A DNA stretch of 64,000 nt from Hygrocybe punicea. Its lineage: Eukaryota; Basidiomycota; Agaricomycetes; Agaricales; Hygrophoraceae. A program made the position numbers and the translations under genes. Position 1 is the stretch's first letter. Every line of letters starts with the position of its first letter. The notes under the pieces are model-generated. The model did not search any database, was not told the origin of the DNA, and saw only the letters and a list, made by a program, of their open reading frames with translations. The stretch spans positions 2,721,590-2,785,589 of the forward strand of contig OY744471.1 of assembly GCA_963556145.1 (NCBI GenBank), given 5' to 3'. Below, piece after piece: positions 33,290 through 46,628 of this stretch.

Positions 33290-34090
33290 TGAGTTTTGGG
33301 AGTTTATATAGGTTTGTTTGGTGCACAGACCATTTCAGTCCATCACATGATCATCAACAAGCCAACCAACCAAACAATGCGAACAACGCGACAACACCCA
33401 CATCCACCCACGCGCACACACCAAACGCCAAACGACAGACCCCTCCAATGCCCAAACAACTGCACCCACGCCCACGACCCGTGACGCCCATCAACCACAC
33501 CATGCCCACCTCCACGCCCACCTCCACGCACCACCAACACACGCGATGCCAGCCAACCACAGGAGCCAGGGATGGCAACGGGGGGCGCAGCGGCGGGTGG
33601 TGCACCCCCACTGCCCAGGTAAGCTTTTGTATTACTTTTTTATATATTTTACTAACTACGACCACACCCGGTGACCAACGACACCCAGCAACCAAGCCCA
33701 TACCCACCTCAGCGCCCACCTCCACCCACGCCCATGCACCGCCAACACATGCGACACCAGCCAACCACAGGAGCCAGAGATGGCAATGGGGAGTGCAGCA
33801 GCGGGTGGTGCACCCACCCCCGCTGTCCAGGTAAGTTTTTTATTATAATTTTTACTGATTTTACTGACTATAATGGCACCCACACGTGCCAGGCCACCAC
33901 AAGACACATCATGACACCCAGTCGTTAACCCGACAGCAGCAACCTGGCAGCGGCAGTGGCAATGGCAACGGTGACACGCCAGCAGCGGCAGCAACGGCAG
34001 GGCAGCAGCAGCGGCAATGGCAACGGCAGCAGGCCAGCAACAGCGATGACGGCAGCAGCAGCAGCAACGGCGATGGGGGCCAGCACCTGT
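33290..34090. repeat. CCCACGCCCACC-rich tandem repeats
   Basis: Two ~210-bp imperfect units (33543-33750 and 33753-33960) share CCAACCACAGGAGCCAG, GCGGGTGGTGCACCC and CCAGGTAAG. The same phrases recur at 37.08-37.20 kb inside the TIR element, so this is probably part of that family. Open frames here are compositional. Confidence 0.55.
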
Positions 34091-34600
34091 AAGTCCCCTC
34101 CCTCCCCTGCCTCCTTCTCCCCCTTCCCTGCTAACCCTTTACTCCCCCTCCCTCAAACTCTCCCTCTCCCTCTTTCCCCCTTCCCTTCCTTCTCCCTTTC
34201 CCCCTCCCCTTCCTCCCCCTTCCCCTTTCCCCCTCCCTTTCCCCCTCTCACCCCCTTCCACTTTCCCCCTCCCTTTCCCTTCCCACTCCCTTTTCCTTCC
34301 CCCACCCTTTCCCCCCCTTTCCTTCTCCCTCTCACTTTCCCTTCCCCCACCCTTTCCCTCTTCCTTTCCCCCTCCCCCCTTTCCCTCTCCCCCTGACTTT
34401 CCCCCTCCCCTTCACCTTCCCTCTCCCCCCCTTCCCTTTCCCCCACCCACTCCCACTTCCATTCCCCCTCCCTCTCACTTTCCCCCACCCATTCCCATTC
34501 CCCCCCATTTCCCATTCCCATTTCCCCCATTCCCCCTCCCATTCTCTCTGCCACCCCTCCCCCCCTCATTTTCACACTTCCCCCTTCCTCACCCCACATA
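34091..34600. repeat. 500-bp polypyrimidine tract
   Basis: Almost pure C/T on the + strand (CCCCTTTCCCCCTCCC-type units). Such tracts can form triplex or slipped DNA. Apparent Pro/Ser/Leu ORFs and minus-strand Gly/Glu ORFs are artefacts. Confidence 0.85.
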
Positions 34601-36619
34601 CTTAAGAGTAATTGTGGAGATTAATTGTGTAAATAATTTGTGAAATATTAAATTTTCTCTTGTATATGAGTTATCAATATTGAGAGTAAGATTGTGAGAC
34701 TACTCTTGATAAAAACTTGAGAAATATAGGCTGTCAAGATATAGCTGTAATTGAACAAAACTTGGCTTTGGAGTGAAATGATAGCAACCCATAGCACAAC
34801 TTAAGAGATGGCAAATATTTCTAATCCAGTATCAATTCCTTGGCATGAATGAGGGCACAGGTGAATTAATAGTAATTTTATGTTATTGTCACAGCTCGCT
34901 CCGATTCATGCTCCAGTTCATCCTCTTCCAACCTCAATGTTATTGATTGGGTCCGTCATGTCATGCATATCCCACCATGACAACGAAGACGCCGTTCATC
35001 TCAGAACTTGGCCTCACCGTCACCACGAGCCTTGACAAAGAAGCCTGCCCTGAACTCCTGTTGTATATAAGCATGACAATTGTAGTCGTAGTCTACAAGT
35101 TTAGTCTAGCTACTCTTCCCCCGACCACTACCTACCCAGACACTTCCTCCCCCTTCTTACTCCCATTTGTAATAACCTCACACCATATCACAATTCATCA
35201 CTCTTGTTTGGTTCATTGTTGCTGGAGCCTGCTAAGACAATAGCGATCCTTAACAATTATACAACTTTCAAAATATTTCTACCCAGTGATATTATTAATT
35301 CATGAGCAATTCAGATTGAGACTAAAGGTTCTTAGATATCAGGTGCTAGATTAAATATATTGTGGAAAATAAACTAGAGGAAGTGCCAACTTTTTGGTGA
35401 AAACCTTGCTGGATGTGGTTAGACAATGTGTCAAGTGACATATATACAAAATGTGACAGTAAGATCTCACACTCCATGACTCGGCATATGTGTACAACCA
35501 GCACCTGAGAGGTCACTGAGCCCATCAGGTGAGGGCAACAAATGCTGGCTTCAATTAAGACAACTCAGTAATCTTGCAAGCAAGGTAACATGATTCCAGT
35601 CAGCTATTATTACAGATAAGCAAAGATAATGTGGAACCAAGAAGTGAAAGGACTGTATGCAAACTCTATAAGGCAGTTGAGGCTATCACTCAAACTAACG
35701 GGATCCAAAGGTGAATATGTACAAGAAGGAATACCTAACTGTACCAACCTAAAGGAACCCCAGTAGGGCAGTGGAAAATATAACAGCCACTTTGGAGGGA
35801 GCCATGACTATACAGTACCAAATAAGGGGGGTGGAATAGTGGGTAGTGATGGTGGGTGTGAATGTATGTACATATGAATAGCAAGAACAATTATGAAAGA
35901 GATGAAAAGACTGAACCAAAATACAATACTGTAGATGCAGGGACTGGAACTGGTTCCAATGGTGCTTGAATTGAGCTACATGAGCTATCCAGAACTGGAA
36001 TTGGAGTCAGAATGGGATGTCCCCTTACAAACTCCATATAAATGCTCACAGATTGAAATAACTCATTCAAGTGGTGTTTTATAAAGCAACTCTACTACTG
36101 ACCTAGATGAAAGCAAATGAATAGAGGATCTTCAATCTTGTCAGAACTGTAGCTGAGTAATATCTAGGATGAGTAGAAAATATAGAGCAACAACCAATTT
36201 ATAATAATATAGATGGGTTCATATAGGCAACAGTTTAAATATGGTCAGAAAAGTAATAAAAATAGATGGAAAGAAGAAATGAAAAGGGATTCAAACAAAT
36301 ATGCATTCTGGTGAAAGTTCCAGGATGTATGTTGTCATCTTTGGAGATAATAGGTCCATGGCTTCAAAAAGTGGTTTATAAAACTCAACCTTATCATCAT
36401 CAGATCAGAAAGCTGGTGATTGCTTGGCCTAAGTTTGGAAATATCATTAATAATAGGACCACCAGGTGTATATGGATAGTCCTGCTCCATAGACAGTGAT
36501 GGAAAAGGGTGGAAAATAGAGTACTCTTACATGGTCTGTTAAGGATATTAGACTGTTAAAGGGATGCTCAAGAGAATAAACTTTGGTAACAGATACAACA
36601 GGTTATCCAATCATTGAAG
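34601..36619. other. Two kb without a recognisable gene
   Basis: AT-rich, with scattered stops. The stretch 34.94-35.24 kb has a TATATAAGC box and might be an old solo LTR, but I found no matching partner or target duplication. Nothing else stands out. Confidence 0.4.
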
Positions 36620-36621
36620 TA

Positions 36622-37792
36622 GTGTTGCCGAAGTCCGGTTTGGAACCGATCCGAACCCGGTTCAAACCCCGAACTGAACCCTAAGTTCAGTCCAAGTTCA
36701 GCAACTTTGGCTGAACTGAACCGCAGGTCCGGTGCGGGGTTCAGGGCCCTTCAGAAATTTCTGAACGGCTTGGAACCGGGTCCAAACCATGAACTCATTG
36801 TAGGTAGATACTAGAATATTCAATTTTTATGTTAATTTTTTGTGTATGAACTTGCGAGAACTTGGGTCATGTGACCTTAAACATACACGTGAATGCATGC
36901 AGATTCGACTCAACCACAACAGCAACGAACAGTAACAGCAACACTGGTAAGTAGTTAGTTTATTTCATACTTTACTGACATTTTCTTACACAAAGAAGCC
37001 CCCCACGACCCACGCCCATGCCCACGCCCTCGCCCTCGCCTGCCCACGCCCATGCCAAAACCACATGCCAACACCATGCCCACGCCCACACCACGCCCAC
37101 GATGGGAACCAGGGACCGTAGCAAGAACGGGACACAGCGGGGAGTGGTGCGCCCACCCCCGCTGCTAAGATACGTCGCCTTTTATTTTTATTTTTCACTT
37201 ATTTATCTATACTCACCCCCCACAGCTCCATGACGCCCGTGAGCGTGGACGTGGCAGCAGCCCCACAGCAACCCCAGCAGCAGTGGCAGCAGCCACGGCT
37301 GCAACGAAAACGGCAGCGGCAACAACGGCAGCAGCAACGGCAGCAGCTACGGCAACAGCAGCTATGGCAGCAGCAGCAGCAGCAGCAGCGGCAGTGGCAG
37401 CAGCGCAGCTATGGCAGCAGCAGTGTCGACAGCAGCGACGGCGACAGCAGCAGCAGCAGCAACCACGGCAATGGCAGCAGTTGCAACAACGGCGCCGGCA
37501 GCGACGCAGCACCCATGGCAGCGGGCGGTCCCCCCCTTCCTCCCCACCCTCCCAACTCCTCGCAACCCCAGGCCCACGTCAATTGATGTGGTGCTGCAGC
37601 TTGCAAGGAAATTTGAGGGTGAAGGAAGGTGGTTCGCGGTTCAAACTGCATCGGAACGCAGACCGGATCACATGGAACACTTCCATGCGGTTCCGGTTCT
37701 GGTTCAGCAGGGGGGCCGAACTGAACTGAGGGTCCGGTTTTCGGTTCAACCAAAAAGGCCGAAAACTGGACCAAACCGGACTTCGGCAACAC
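36622..37792. mobile_element. TIR element with simple-repeat interior
   Basis: Perfect 22-bp terminal inverted repeats begin GTGTTGCCGAAGTCCGG and are flanked by TA on each side (36620-36621, 37793-37794), as for Tc1/mariner-type insertion. Subterminal GAACTGAACC repeats lie inside both ends. The interior holds CCCACGCCCA repeats and a long CAGCAACGG/GCAGCAG tract that opens poly-Gln and poly-Ala frames. There is no transposase, so it is non-autonomous. A related end lies at 1377 and related interior sequence at 33.3-34.1 kb. Confidence 0.8.
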
Positions 37793-37794
37793 TA

Positions 37795-39547
37795 ATACGT
37801 ACTCTATCTACATTATATGAGGTGTAGTGAGATTTACAATGTACATTGAGTTTATTAATGATGCACTAGTCGAACACCTGTCAAACAGGCCGAACAGTGT
37901 TCAACAAGCCATGCTACAAGTGTCCAAGCTTCCATTTGAAGCATTACAATTGTATAAATCATGATACGTACTCTATCTACATTATATGAGGTGTAGCGAG
38001 ATTTACAATGCACATTGAGTTTATTAATGATGCACTAGTTGAACACCTGTCGAACATGCCAAACAGTGTTCGACAAGCCATGCTACAAGCGTCCAAGCTT
38101 CAATTTGAAGCATTACAATTGCATAAATAAAGTTATGTACACTATATGAGGTGTGGCGAGATTTAAAATGCGCATTGAGTTTATTAATGATGCACTAGTC
38201 GAACACCTGTCGAACAGGCCGAACAGTGTTCGACAAGCCATGCTACAAGTGTCCAAGCCTCCATTTGAAGCATTACAATTGCATAAATTACGAGTCCCTA
38301 TAAGGGAATCATTCTATACGGTGGATTTTTCAACTCAATTTGCCAAGCCGTGGGAACAATTTTTGCAAACTGTGGGAATAATTTTGAAGCCCTGGGAATA
38401 GTTTTGAAACCGTGTGACTGCTGACTTTGTAACTGTGAGAATTTGGTGTCCCAATAAGCAAGAACAATAAGGCGGCTTGATCACAGGTTCCCAGATCACA
38501 GTTGCCAATTTTGGAATAGGTAGTGTTGCAATGTCTTTGCTTGACAGCTTTATTGACATAACAGACTGCATTGGTAGTGTAATGTGCACCTTTTGAAATA
38601 TAGATGAGGTGAATGGGCTGAACAGTGTTCAGTGTTCAATGAGTCTCCTGGGTATATTTTCTGTGTGGTAGACACAGGATGAACCATATGTGAAATGTGT
38701 GTCTGCAGATACACATATTTTGCTGGATGCATTGGAATTATGTGTGTGCACCTTGAATCTGAGGCATTGATTTTGCCAAAACAATTGTAAGAACAATGTA
38801 TTCGGTGTATCTGTGATATAGCTACAAGTACAATGTGTATTAGAATTATTAATAATGCAAGCAGTGGGTACTTGTCGAACAGGCTGAACAGTGTTCAACA
38901 AGTGTTCGGCCAGTGTCCCAGTTTCAATCTGCAGCATTGCCTTGTCACAAACAATTGTATGAACATTGTATTCAATGTATCTGTGATATAGCTACAAGTA
39001 CAATGAGTATTAGAATTACTAACAATTCAAGCAGTGGGTACTTGTCAAACAGGTCGAACACTGTTCAACAAGTGTTCGGCAGGTGTCCCAGCTTTGATCC
39101 GGGGCATTGTCCTCACAGAAACAATTGTATAAGCAACATACTGGATGTATCTGTGATGTAGCTACATGTACTATGTGCATTAGAATTATTAATAATGCAA
39201 ATAGAGAATACTCGTCGAACAGGCTGAACACTGTTCGACAAGTGTTTGGCAGCTGTCTCAGGATTACCCTGCAGCATTGCATTTGCAGAAACAATTGTAC
39301 GAACAATATACTGGATGTATCTGTGATGTAGCAAGATTTAATATGTGCATTGGAATTGTTGATAATGCAAACAGTGAATAATTGTGTGAACAGGCCGGAT
39401 CTAACACCATTTGATAAGCGTTCGACAGATGTCCCAGCATGAATCTGCAGCATTGCCCTTGCACAAACCATTGTATAAACAACATATCAAACATTTTTGT
39501 GATGTATTAAAATTTAACGTGTGCTTTGAATATATTAATAATGCAAA
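37795..39547. repeat. Satellite of about 169 bp with GTCGAACA motifs
   Basis: The TATTAATGATGCA/ATTAATAATGCA landmark recurs near 37852, 38021, 38181, 38847, 39017, 39186, 39354 and 39532, most sp​acings 168-170 bp. Each unit carries an ACTTGTCGAACAGGC...GTTCGACAAG-type inverted motif. The stretch 38.35-38.83 kb is more diverged. The last unit breaks off where the 39548 inverted end begins. Confidence 0.75.
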
Positions 39548-39911
39548 CAGGAAACTGATGAGGACTTTATATGATTAAATAATACTCAGATATCTAGTCA
39601 CTTGTTGAAACCATTTGTGTTGTTATTTCACTTGTGAACGTATTGCAGAAAATAATATCATATAAAATTGGTATTCATGGATTATGATGTGTGATTGCAA
39701 ACATGTGAGTGTACGACGTAATGATAATGGATGTTAATCGGTTTCATTCATCCTGAGGTTTGTCAAACGTCTTCAGGTTTCTATGACATCTTCACCATCG
39801 TCTGTCAACTGGACATAACCCACATTACGTTTGATATTAATCCTGGTCATTGTATTGAGAGCAGGATGAGGTGCCTTCATTCGACCTATCGTCGCATTCT
39901 GGATGTACATT

Positions 39912-40795
39912 AGTTATTATTCATTGAATTATTAGATATGTCTGGTACCTCGGTAAACTTGCTGTTGATCAGCGCTAATGAGCGCAGATTGAGTATCATA
40001 TTAAATTTGTCGTTCTTGACTGAAACCGCCGATACCGTCATCTGGACTTCTACAATGTCACCAATCCTGAAGCAAGTCGGACTGGCAGGTACAAAGCTGT
40101 CATCTATATCATTATCAATGGTCAAACTATTGTTGTGCTGAGCACTCACCAATGCCGGCCTCCGTCTGATGTTAACTTGAAATAAAGGACCTCATTATCC
40201 GTCCCATGGAAGTATCGAGTATTGCTCATGGATGACAGGATACCTTTGGGATCGACGTTGTGTTTGAATGGAATATGGTATGAAACATTGTCATGTCGGC
40301 GATCGGTGAAGTATCGGGTGCTAATAGATAATGCAGTGTATTCGATATAGGTGGATGACATGAAGTCCAGCATTGCACGTTCTGGGAAAGTACGGGCCAG
40401 TTTCTGATGTAAGATGTGGAGGTTGTCAAGGTACGATTCGAACAGTGGTATGTTGAGACCTGTGATAAGGATGCTCTGACGAAGAAATGGTGTTTGACGT
40501 TCGGGTGGTCTGGAAAATATATGTATATCAATTGTTTACGATTTATGTGATGGAACAACATACCTGCTGGTGATTGGTGGTAGGTCTTTGGCCACCAATA
40601 TCGCCTGTAAGCTTAAGACAAGTTCTTCATGCTCGGTGGTATCAGTACTCGGCCGTGTAAGTTTCCAGCAATTTGGTGAGTCATTATGAACTACATTGAT
40701 ATTCGAAATCTGCAAATGTAATGAAACACAGCATACATCGTAAAATTTGAACATACATTTGTAGCATTGGCGAGTTGACTGTCATCATTGTCCAT
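39912..40795 (-). pseudogene. OB-fold-like gene with one frameshift
   Basis: Exons 40795-40757, 40709-40564 and from 40509 onward; introns of 47 and 54 nt with matching phases. Start MDNDDSQLANATN. The protein reads LVLSLQAILVAKDLPPITSR, PFLRQSILITGLNIPLFESY, then an AMLDFMSSTYIEYTALS block, and near the C-terminus FRIGDIVEVQMTVSAVSVKN with MILNLRSLALI. The GDIVEVQ strand pattern suggests a small beta-barrel such as an OB fold; this is inference. The frame changes by one base near 40147 (after DGGRHW), so this copy is probably broken unless a very short intron is used. I recognise the family as recurrent in mushroom genomes without known function. Confidence 0.5.
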
Positions 40796-41699
40796 CTGTG
40801 TCGATATGAGATTACTTAAATGTTCAGCTGTAAAGTAGAGTTGAATGTATGAATGCCTTCAGTGGTATATGGACTGACATGCCCTTTTGAAATCGTAATA
40901 GGTGTCCATTTGCAAAGTGGAAGTGGGATTTAAAATTCAAATGCAATTTTCGACTGTTTTATCATGAATCGTTTTTGATCGTCATCGAGATTATGGCAGT
41001 GCATCATGTTCATCCTCCATGAACTTGTGATGTCTGTATGGTGTTTGCATTCTTGTGTTGCAGATCTTCTCAATAGATTCTTATTGTTTTTCTCCATTTT
41101 ATAGGACAGGATATACATTGACAGCTATCGTAATGCTTGACCTCATTATTGTACAGCATTAAAAGGAAACCCCTATCCATTCAGAATGATTTGTTTCCGA
41201 TGCAACTGTCAGTATAGTTGATCCGATGTTTGTATTTGTTTGGAAATGAGTATATATGTCACATAAATTTCTATTTCCGATTTGGCTGTGTTATGATCTT
41301 ATGATCAGTTCCATGTGGTGACAGCTGTTCTACATTCCAAAATCCTAATTAGACTTAGTGTTTGATTATTCTCCATACCAGTAATCCATATCCATGTTGT
41401 TGGATGATGCTGAGTGTAACAGCTGGTCAATCATCGGTTCTACATTATGGGGAATGTCCCTGATTTCTTTTCATTTTTATAGTGCTATGATCCAAATAGT
41501 TCTCCTTCAAACCATCAGCAGATGTAGTTTTCATACCTGCCGGTGTGATCTCCATAAACGAGTTCTTTATTGTATTTGATCTGTCTCAGTGTACTTAAAT
41601 AGCGATGAGAGCGCAATGGTATCGTCCACATCCGACCCTTCATTCATCTACGATATCTCGCACAGATTCATTCCTCGCCCTAAAGCTCTTATCTTTGCA
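40796..41699. other. Divergent intergenic region
   Basis: About 0.9 kb between the divergent OB-fold-like gene and the next gene; it should hold both promoters. No further ORF is convincing. An upstream in-frame ATG at 41616 could extend the right-hand gene by 28 codons. Confidence 0.4.
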
Positions 41700-43718
41700 A
41701 TGGCCCCTAAGAAGTCCGTGAATGTGAAGACTCACTCCAAAGCTCGATCAAGTGCCATTTCGTATGTATATTTGTTTTCATGTGTTGCTGTGCATCCTAA
41801 CAGAGGCCATACTGTTATTTCTAGGAAGGGTAAGAAGGTCACCACCACCAAGCCTGTCGATGAAGAAGTGTACGTGTCTATTCCAATATTCTGATTCATC
41901 CACCATGACTAAACTGCCAGTAGTATTGCCAACTCCGAAGATGAAGATGTTATTAGTGTTCATAGCGTCGCTAACATTGCCAAACCTGTCTCGTCTATGA
42001 GGTGTGTCTCATCAATTGTATTTTCAGATACAATTGATTTACTTTAGTAATATAGGCGGTCCAGGAAGACCACCAATAGAGCAAGGTTTGCAAGTTCAAT
42101 TTATACCGTTCATGCGATCTAATATTCTTTATATTCAGTGGGAAAAAGTGGCATGTTTCAGAGGAAGACGATGACAGGTCAGTAGCTCTAAATAATGTTT
42201 TTATATTTGTGTATTCTTTAATCATTTTATATAGTAAATTCTCTTCTCCATCGAAGAAGACAAACTCAAACCAGCATCAATCACACGATGAGGATGACGA
42301 TGGCGACGAAACATTCATGTGAGTTGGAAATTGAATACTTGGTCATATGTTAGACATGTCATAGGCCAATCGCAAAACTCGAATTCGGTTCTAAGAAAGC
42401 AAATGCAGATAATGGTCTTCGGTATGATACTTCATATGATTCATGTCTCTCATATATTAATAAATGATCAGCAACTCTGATATATCCATCAAAACATTGA
42501 AGGCGATATTGTCCAAAGTCACAAAGACTACCCGTCTTCGTGATATCAGTGACGACAATGTTTCCAGTAGCGACTCAGAAGCTGTCACATATGCACAAAA
42601 CCAAATCACCAGGTACATTACATCTCTATATTATTTTTTTAATTGATGTCCTTGCTTTAGCATATGCTCTCCAAACACAGATGAGTCCGACATTGGTACA
42701 AGAGACCCCCAGTTGGTCGATACATATAAGGACTGTGTCAACATTAAGTAACTATTCAGTTTTATCTTCTGAATCAATGCTAAATATTGAATAGGGCAGC
42801 GACCATGGTATCTTGGTCTAGTGCCATAGGGAATGGAAATCCTCAGTATAGCGATGTCATCAGCAACATTCGCAAGGTCAACCAAAAGTAAGCTGTCATC
42901 TAGAACTTTACAGTGAAACCAAAGTAACATCGCATAACAGTTTGCTGTTCTCCGCAGTGACCTTTGTTCGATCTGGCAAGTACGCGAATCTTTCTCGTGA
43001 CGATCCCACCAATATCTCTACTGGAGCATTTGGGCGTAGTTTCTTCCACTCCGTTGCCGGTGCCATCCCAACAATCTTTACCTCTGTCATCCTAGTTGAT
43101 TCATGCTTCCTCGATGAGCCAAAAGTTGGTGGGAACACGAAACCCATCAAGGTCATCCAGGGGGCTTTACTTTCAGGAGAATGGGAGCGGTATGTTGGCG
43201 CCATTGGAATGGTCACTGGTGAGGCGGAATTTCGTGCACAACTATATAAGGACTTTCTGTCCTTCTCGACGACAGCGGCAAGTGGGATGGATGCATCTCC
43301 TAGCAGTGAGTATACATTCAATGCTCTCTTGTCAATCCTTACTCATATTCAATAGAAGCTTCCTCTTCGAAATTCGTGCAGTCTAGTCCTTTTACTCGAC
43401 GTCCTGCTCCATCTTACCAAAAGACTGCACTGTCATTCCATGACATTGGTTAGTTTTATTCTCTCTCACACAAGGTCCTTGGTTTCGTTTTTGATGGTTG
43501 TATTCATAGTCCCAATCTATGATGCCCGGAAAGTTAAAACGGACTTTACCGACACGCTCAAAATACTTCAGCAACTCCCCCACTTTCCAGGCAATGTCCC
43601 TGCAGAATCCTGCGTTGTGGTCGGTTACACGATCAATACCTTCAAACGCTCCGATGATTTGTTGAAGAGTATTTCCCTAAATGTGCAGTGGGTGATGGTA
43701 TTGGGCGTTTCTCATTAA
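41700..43718 (+). CDS. Unnamed 13-exon gene, acidic linker plus beta-rich domain
   Basis: Exons: 41700-41761, 41825-41869, 41921-42001, 42056-42085, 42139-42177, 42235-42318, 42365-42421, 42472-42612, 42661-42747, 42795-42887, 42941-43305, 43356-43448, 43510-43718. All phases agree and there is no stop, giving 461 aa. The N-terminus is basic (MAPKKSVNVKTHSKARS), then acidic low-complexity blocks (DEDDDGDETF, DISDDNVSSSDSE), as in nuclear proteins. The C-terminal ~220 aa reads LLFSAVTFVRSGKYANLSRD, GAIPTIFTSVILVDSCFL and VPIYDARKVKTDFTD, ending ESCVVVGYTINTF and ISLNVQWVMVLGVSH. The last strands resemble the end of the neighbouring OB-fold-like protein. Function unknown; intact reading frame implies constraint or youth. 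Confidence 0.65.
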
Positions 43719-45097
43719 CTTGTCGTCTATCTCGTCATGAACCTAGTGTGCCTTGCAGCGTGGCTTATTGCCCATTTCCTTTATGTTGCCCTCAATTTGT
43801 AATGTACCTTCCATTGAAATCAAAATGTTTTGTGCCTCTCTGAGATGAGATCTGATTGGTGACATTTAAAGTTGACTAATGTACAAGTGAAGTTCAGAAA
43901 TATGAGTATGCATTTGTAATATCGACAAGCCATTTATAAAATACCACTGAAAATGTGTCCGCAAAAGATCCGATTGGTGCCCGAGCAGATTTCGTGCCTT
44001 GCTTCATGTTGGACCACAAGCTGCAGGTGTGATACCGTTTGATCTCGTTCACGAAGTAATTGACTTTGTTGGTGTTTGAATCAACAATGAGCGAAATGTC
44101 CATGCGACAAAATACACTCATTGAAGGTTTCCCACCAATCAATGTCGACTCTATGGCATACAGCCCCTCGTAGGTGTCTCGTATGAAGCCGAAGAATTGC
44201 TGTCTTGCTTGATCTCGAATTGCAATGGAGCTGTGATCCGGATTGCAAACATCAGTCTTCATGAGCATTCCCTGTGCTTGGAACGATCTTGGAAAATGCC
44301 AAAAACTCGTGAACATGTAATGCGAGATGGAGGGCATCTGCCTACCTCAATTCCTCTAAAGTATAGAAGGTCGTCACAATATCCCACCTCCACGATTTGC
44401 TCTCTTTGTTGTAATGCGTATGGACTGTGTAAATGTCCCTTCCACCTAACAAAAACACTCGCCATTCTCTGATCTTGGCCAGCAGCTCAACATAGGTTTG
44501 ACCGAACCAACGCGAACTGGGGACCTCGCAGTTCAGGCGCATATAGTCCCAATTCCGCCTTGGATCGCCTGGGAACAACACATGGTGACTGGTGTCACTA
44601 TGCGTTCGCTTCAAAGCAATGTTCGGTGTAGAGGGTCGACGTCCCTCTGAGTCCGTATCCTCAATATATCATGAATCCGGATGAACCCGATGCCTCTATT
44701 CAACTTGCATTTGAACCCGATGTAACCCGACGCAACCCGACGTGACGTGACGTGATGTGACCCGACGTGACCGATGTAACCCGACACATGCCGCTTCGTC
44801 ACAGCCGCTCTCAGACCAAATCCGGCAACCTCAAATGCCCCGGAGTTCCAATGCTAGAAGATGGATCTCATCAGACTCAATCCCCGACTTCGGACTTACT
44901 TTATTTATGCATCCCCTCGTCCTTTCGGAGATATGTAGGACATTTTAGATCTTTTTCTTGGATATTCCTTCTCCCCTCCATTTTCCTGTCCTCGTTGCTT
45001 TGCAACCCCCCTTTCTACATCCCCATTTCAACCTTTCTTTGTAGCTTACCATCGGCCGAAGTAGACATGTCCGAAAGTAGATTACTGTTTCCTGTAC

Positions 45098-45105
45098 TAT
45101 AAAAA
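45098..45105 (+). promoter_or_regulatory. TATA-like box in solo LTR
   Basis: TATAAAAA about 470 bp into the LTR, a plausible core promoter of the lost retrotransposon. Strand inferred from the motif only. Confidence 0.35.
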
Positions 45106-45274
45106 CGGTCCCCGATGACCATACAAAAAAAAGATACCATTAGTCCCCGTTTCCCTCATAGTCAGAATCATTTTAATCACTTCAAATGCTCGTCCTCGTA
45201 GACCCTTAGATTATTATAGTTCATTTCATCGTCTTTATCATTGTTCTCGTTATTTGTTCATCATTTCCGACCCG

Positions 45275-45303
45275 ACCCGACCCGACCCGACCCGACCCGC
45301 CAT
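45275..45303. repeat. CCGAC pentamer repeat
   Basis: Five or so tandem CCGAC units inside the solo LTR; not telomeric in sequence. Confidence 0.8.
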
Positions 45304-46628
45304 ACCCGACATCATCGGCATCATCAGGTTCTTCATTATTTGTCTGTTTTCACTCCGTTCATCGCCGGATTCGTCGTTATTAGTCCAGTTTTACGTGGCG
45401 GCTTTACTTTTACTAACATTCCCTCCCTTTTACTACTATTCCCGACACTGACTTATCCAGTCACTTCTACGCTGACACCCACAGGTTAGGATCTTTATTT
45501 TATTTCTCTTATAGTTCCGAAGCCACCAAGAACCTGCATCTACATCGGTGGAAACGGTTCACCGTCCTTCAGCAGCCTTGATTGTGGTCGCATCGTGTGT
45601 GTCGTTGACAATGCAACATGGAGCAGGTTTTGCATCTGCGTCCATTTTGAATGCACGGTGTTCATTTGTTTTGGTGGTGGCCACACCTGAACCATTCGAC
45701 ACAGCTCGTCAATTCCGGCCAAGAATGTCGACACGTTTTCGACTGTTATACCATATTGATTACCACTATAGATGATATTTGAATTAACTGAATTAAAAAA
45801 AAGGAAAATTGACAAATATGTTTGACACGCTCACATATAGGACATTCCCATGTCCACACCACCAAATACGCAATCGGTGGCTTTGAACCTGTTCCATGTT
45901 ATATTCGACCCCGGTGAGTTGAGCATGGCATGGGTGAACTCCGGCCAAAACATGTTTTCAACATTGAAGTGGCGTATTGCACCGTTGTGTTCATCACACC
46001 GCCAGTGGTGCATTCACATAGCAACATAAACCTGGAATTGGAAGTATTCTTTAGCGATAACTCTCCATACATCTTTAAAAATACAAACCCATTCCTGCAT
46101 GCAAACAAAATATCGCGTCTTGTGTGCCTTGATATTGTGAATATAACCATCGAGGTGCGAGACGGTTTCATATTCGTCTTGTGAAACCGTAACGTTGACG
46201 AATGCAAGATCATTGGTTGCGGCGGCTTTACTTGTAATACGGGTGGTGGGATCAAGAACAAAGATGATGTGGAAAACGGGATCGTTCCTGACGGACTGTG
46301 TAATCGTGCTCATGGGAGCATCCTCCATCTCTACATCGGAATTTGGTTCTGGTGTATTGGATGCTGTCGATGGCAACAACGCCAGTTCCTCTTCAGTAGC
46401 ATTTCGAATACCCATGGAATTGTCTGCGCCCTTCTGTCCAATACAGCTGGATAGAGGACAGGTACCGGATGTAATGCAATTTGGATGCTTGCTGGTGGAT
46501 CCACAATGGCGCTGACAGGAACTTCCTTCCTTTTTCCAGAGGATGGTTTGTGTCTGCATCGAGATGCAGTTTCGTCCTGGACAGATGTGGCAGCACACTT
46601 CGTAGCCAACTTCCTTGCGAGATTTGGG

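Larger units (their letters stand above)
44627..45544 (+). mobile_element. 918-bp solo LTR
   Basis: TGTAGAGGGTCGAC at the left and CTGCATCTACA at the right, flanked by TCGG on both sides (44623-44626, 45545-45548). It contains Pu/Py blocks of CCCGA/GACCC repeats and a TATA-like box at 45098-45105 (TATAAAAA). There is no internal region, so it is probably the product of LTR-LTR recombination. It interrupts the minus-strand ATP-grasp-like gene between PFPP and the next codon; removing 922 bp restores an open junction. Confidence 0.7.

Noticed and set aside
34153..34599. Gly/Glu-rich ORF on the minus strand
   Set aside because: Mirror of a polypyrimidine tract; composition only.
34939..35245. 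Solo LTR with TATATAAG box
   Set aside because: No matching target duplication or second copy could be seen.
37230..37729. Poly-Gln and poly-Ala ORFs
   Set aside because: Different frames of one CAG/GCA repeat inside a non-autonomous element.
45275..45303. CCGAC repeat as a telomere remnant
   Set aside because: Not a fungal telomere unit and it lies inside an LTR.
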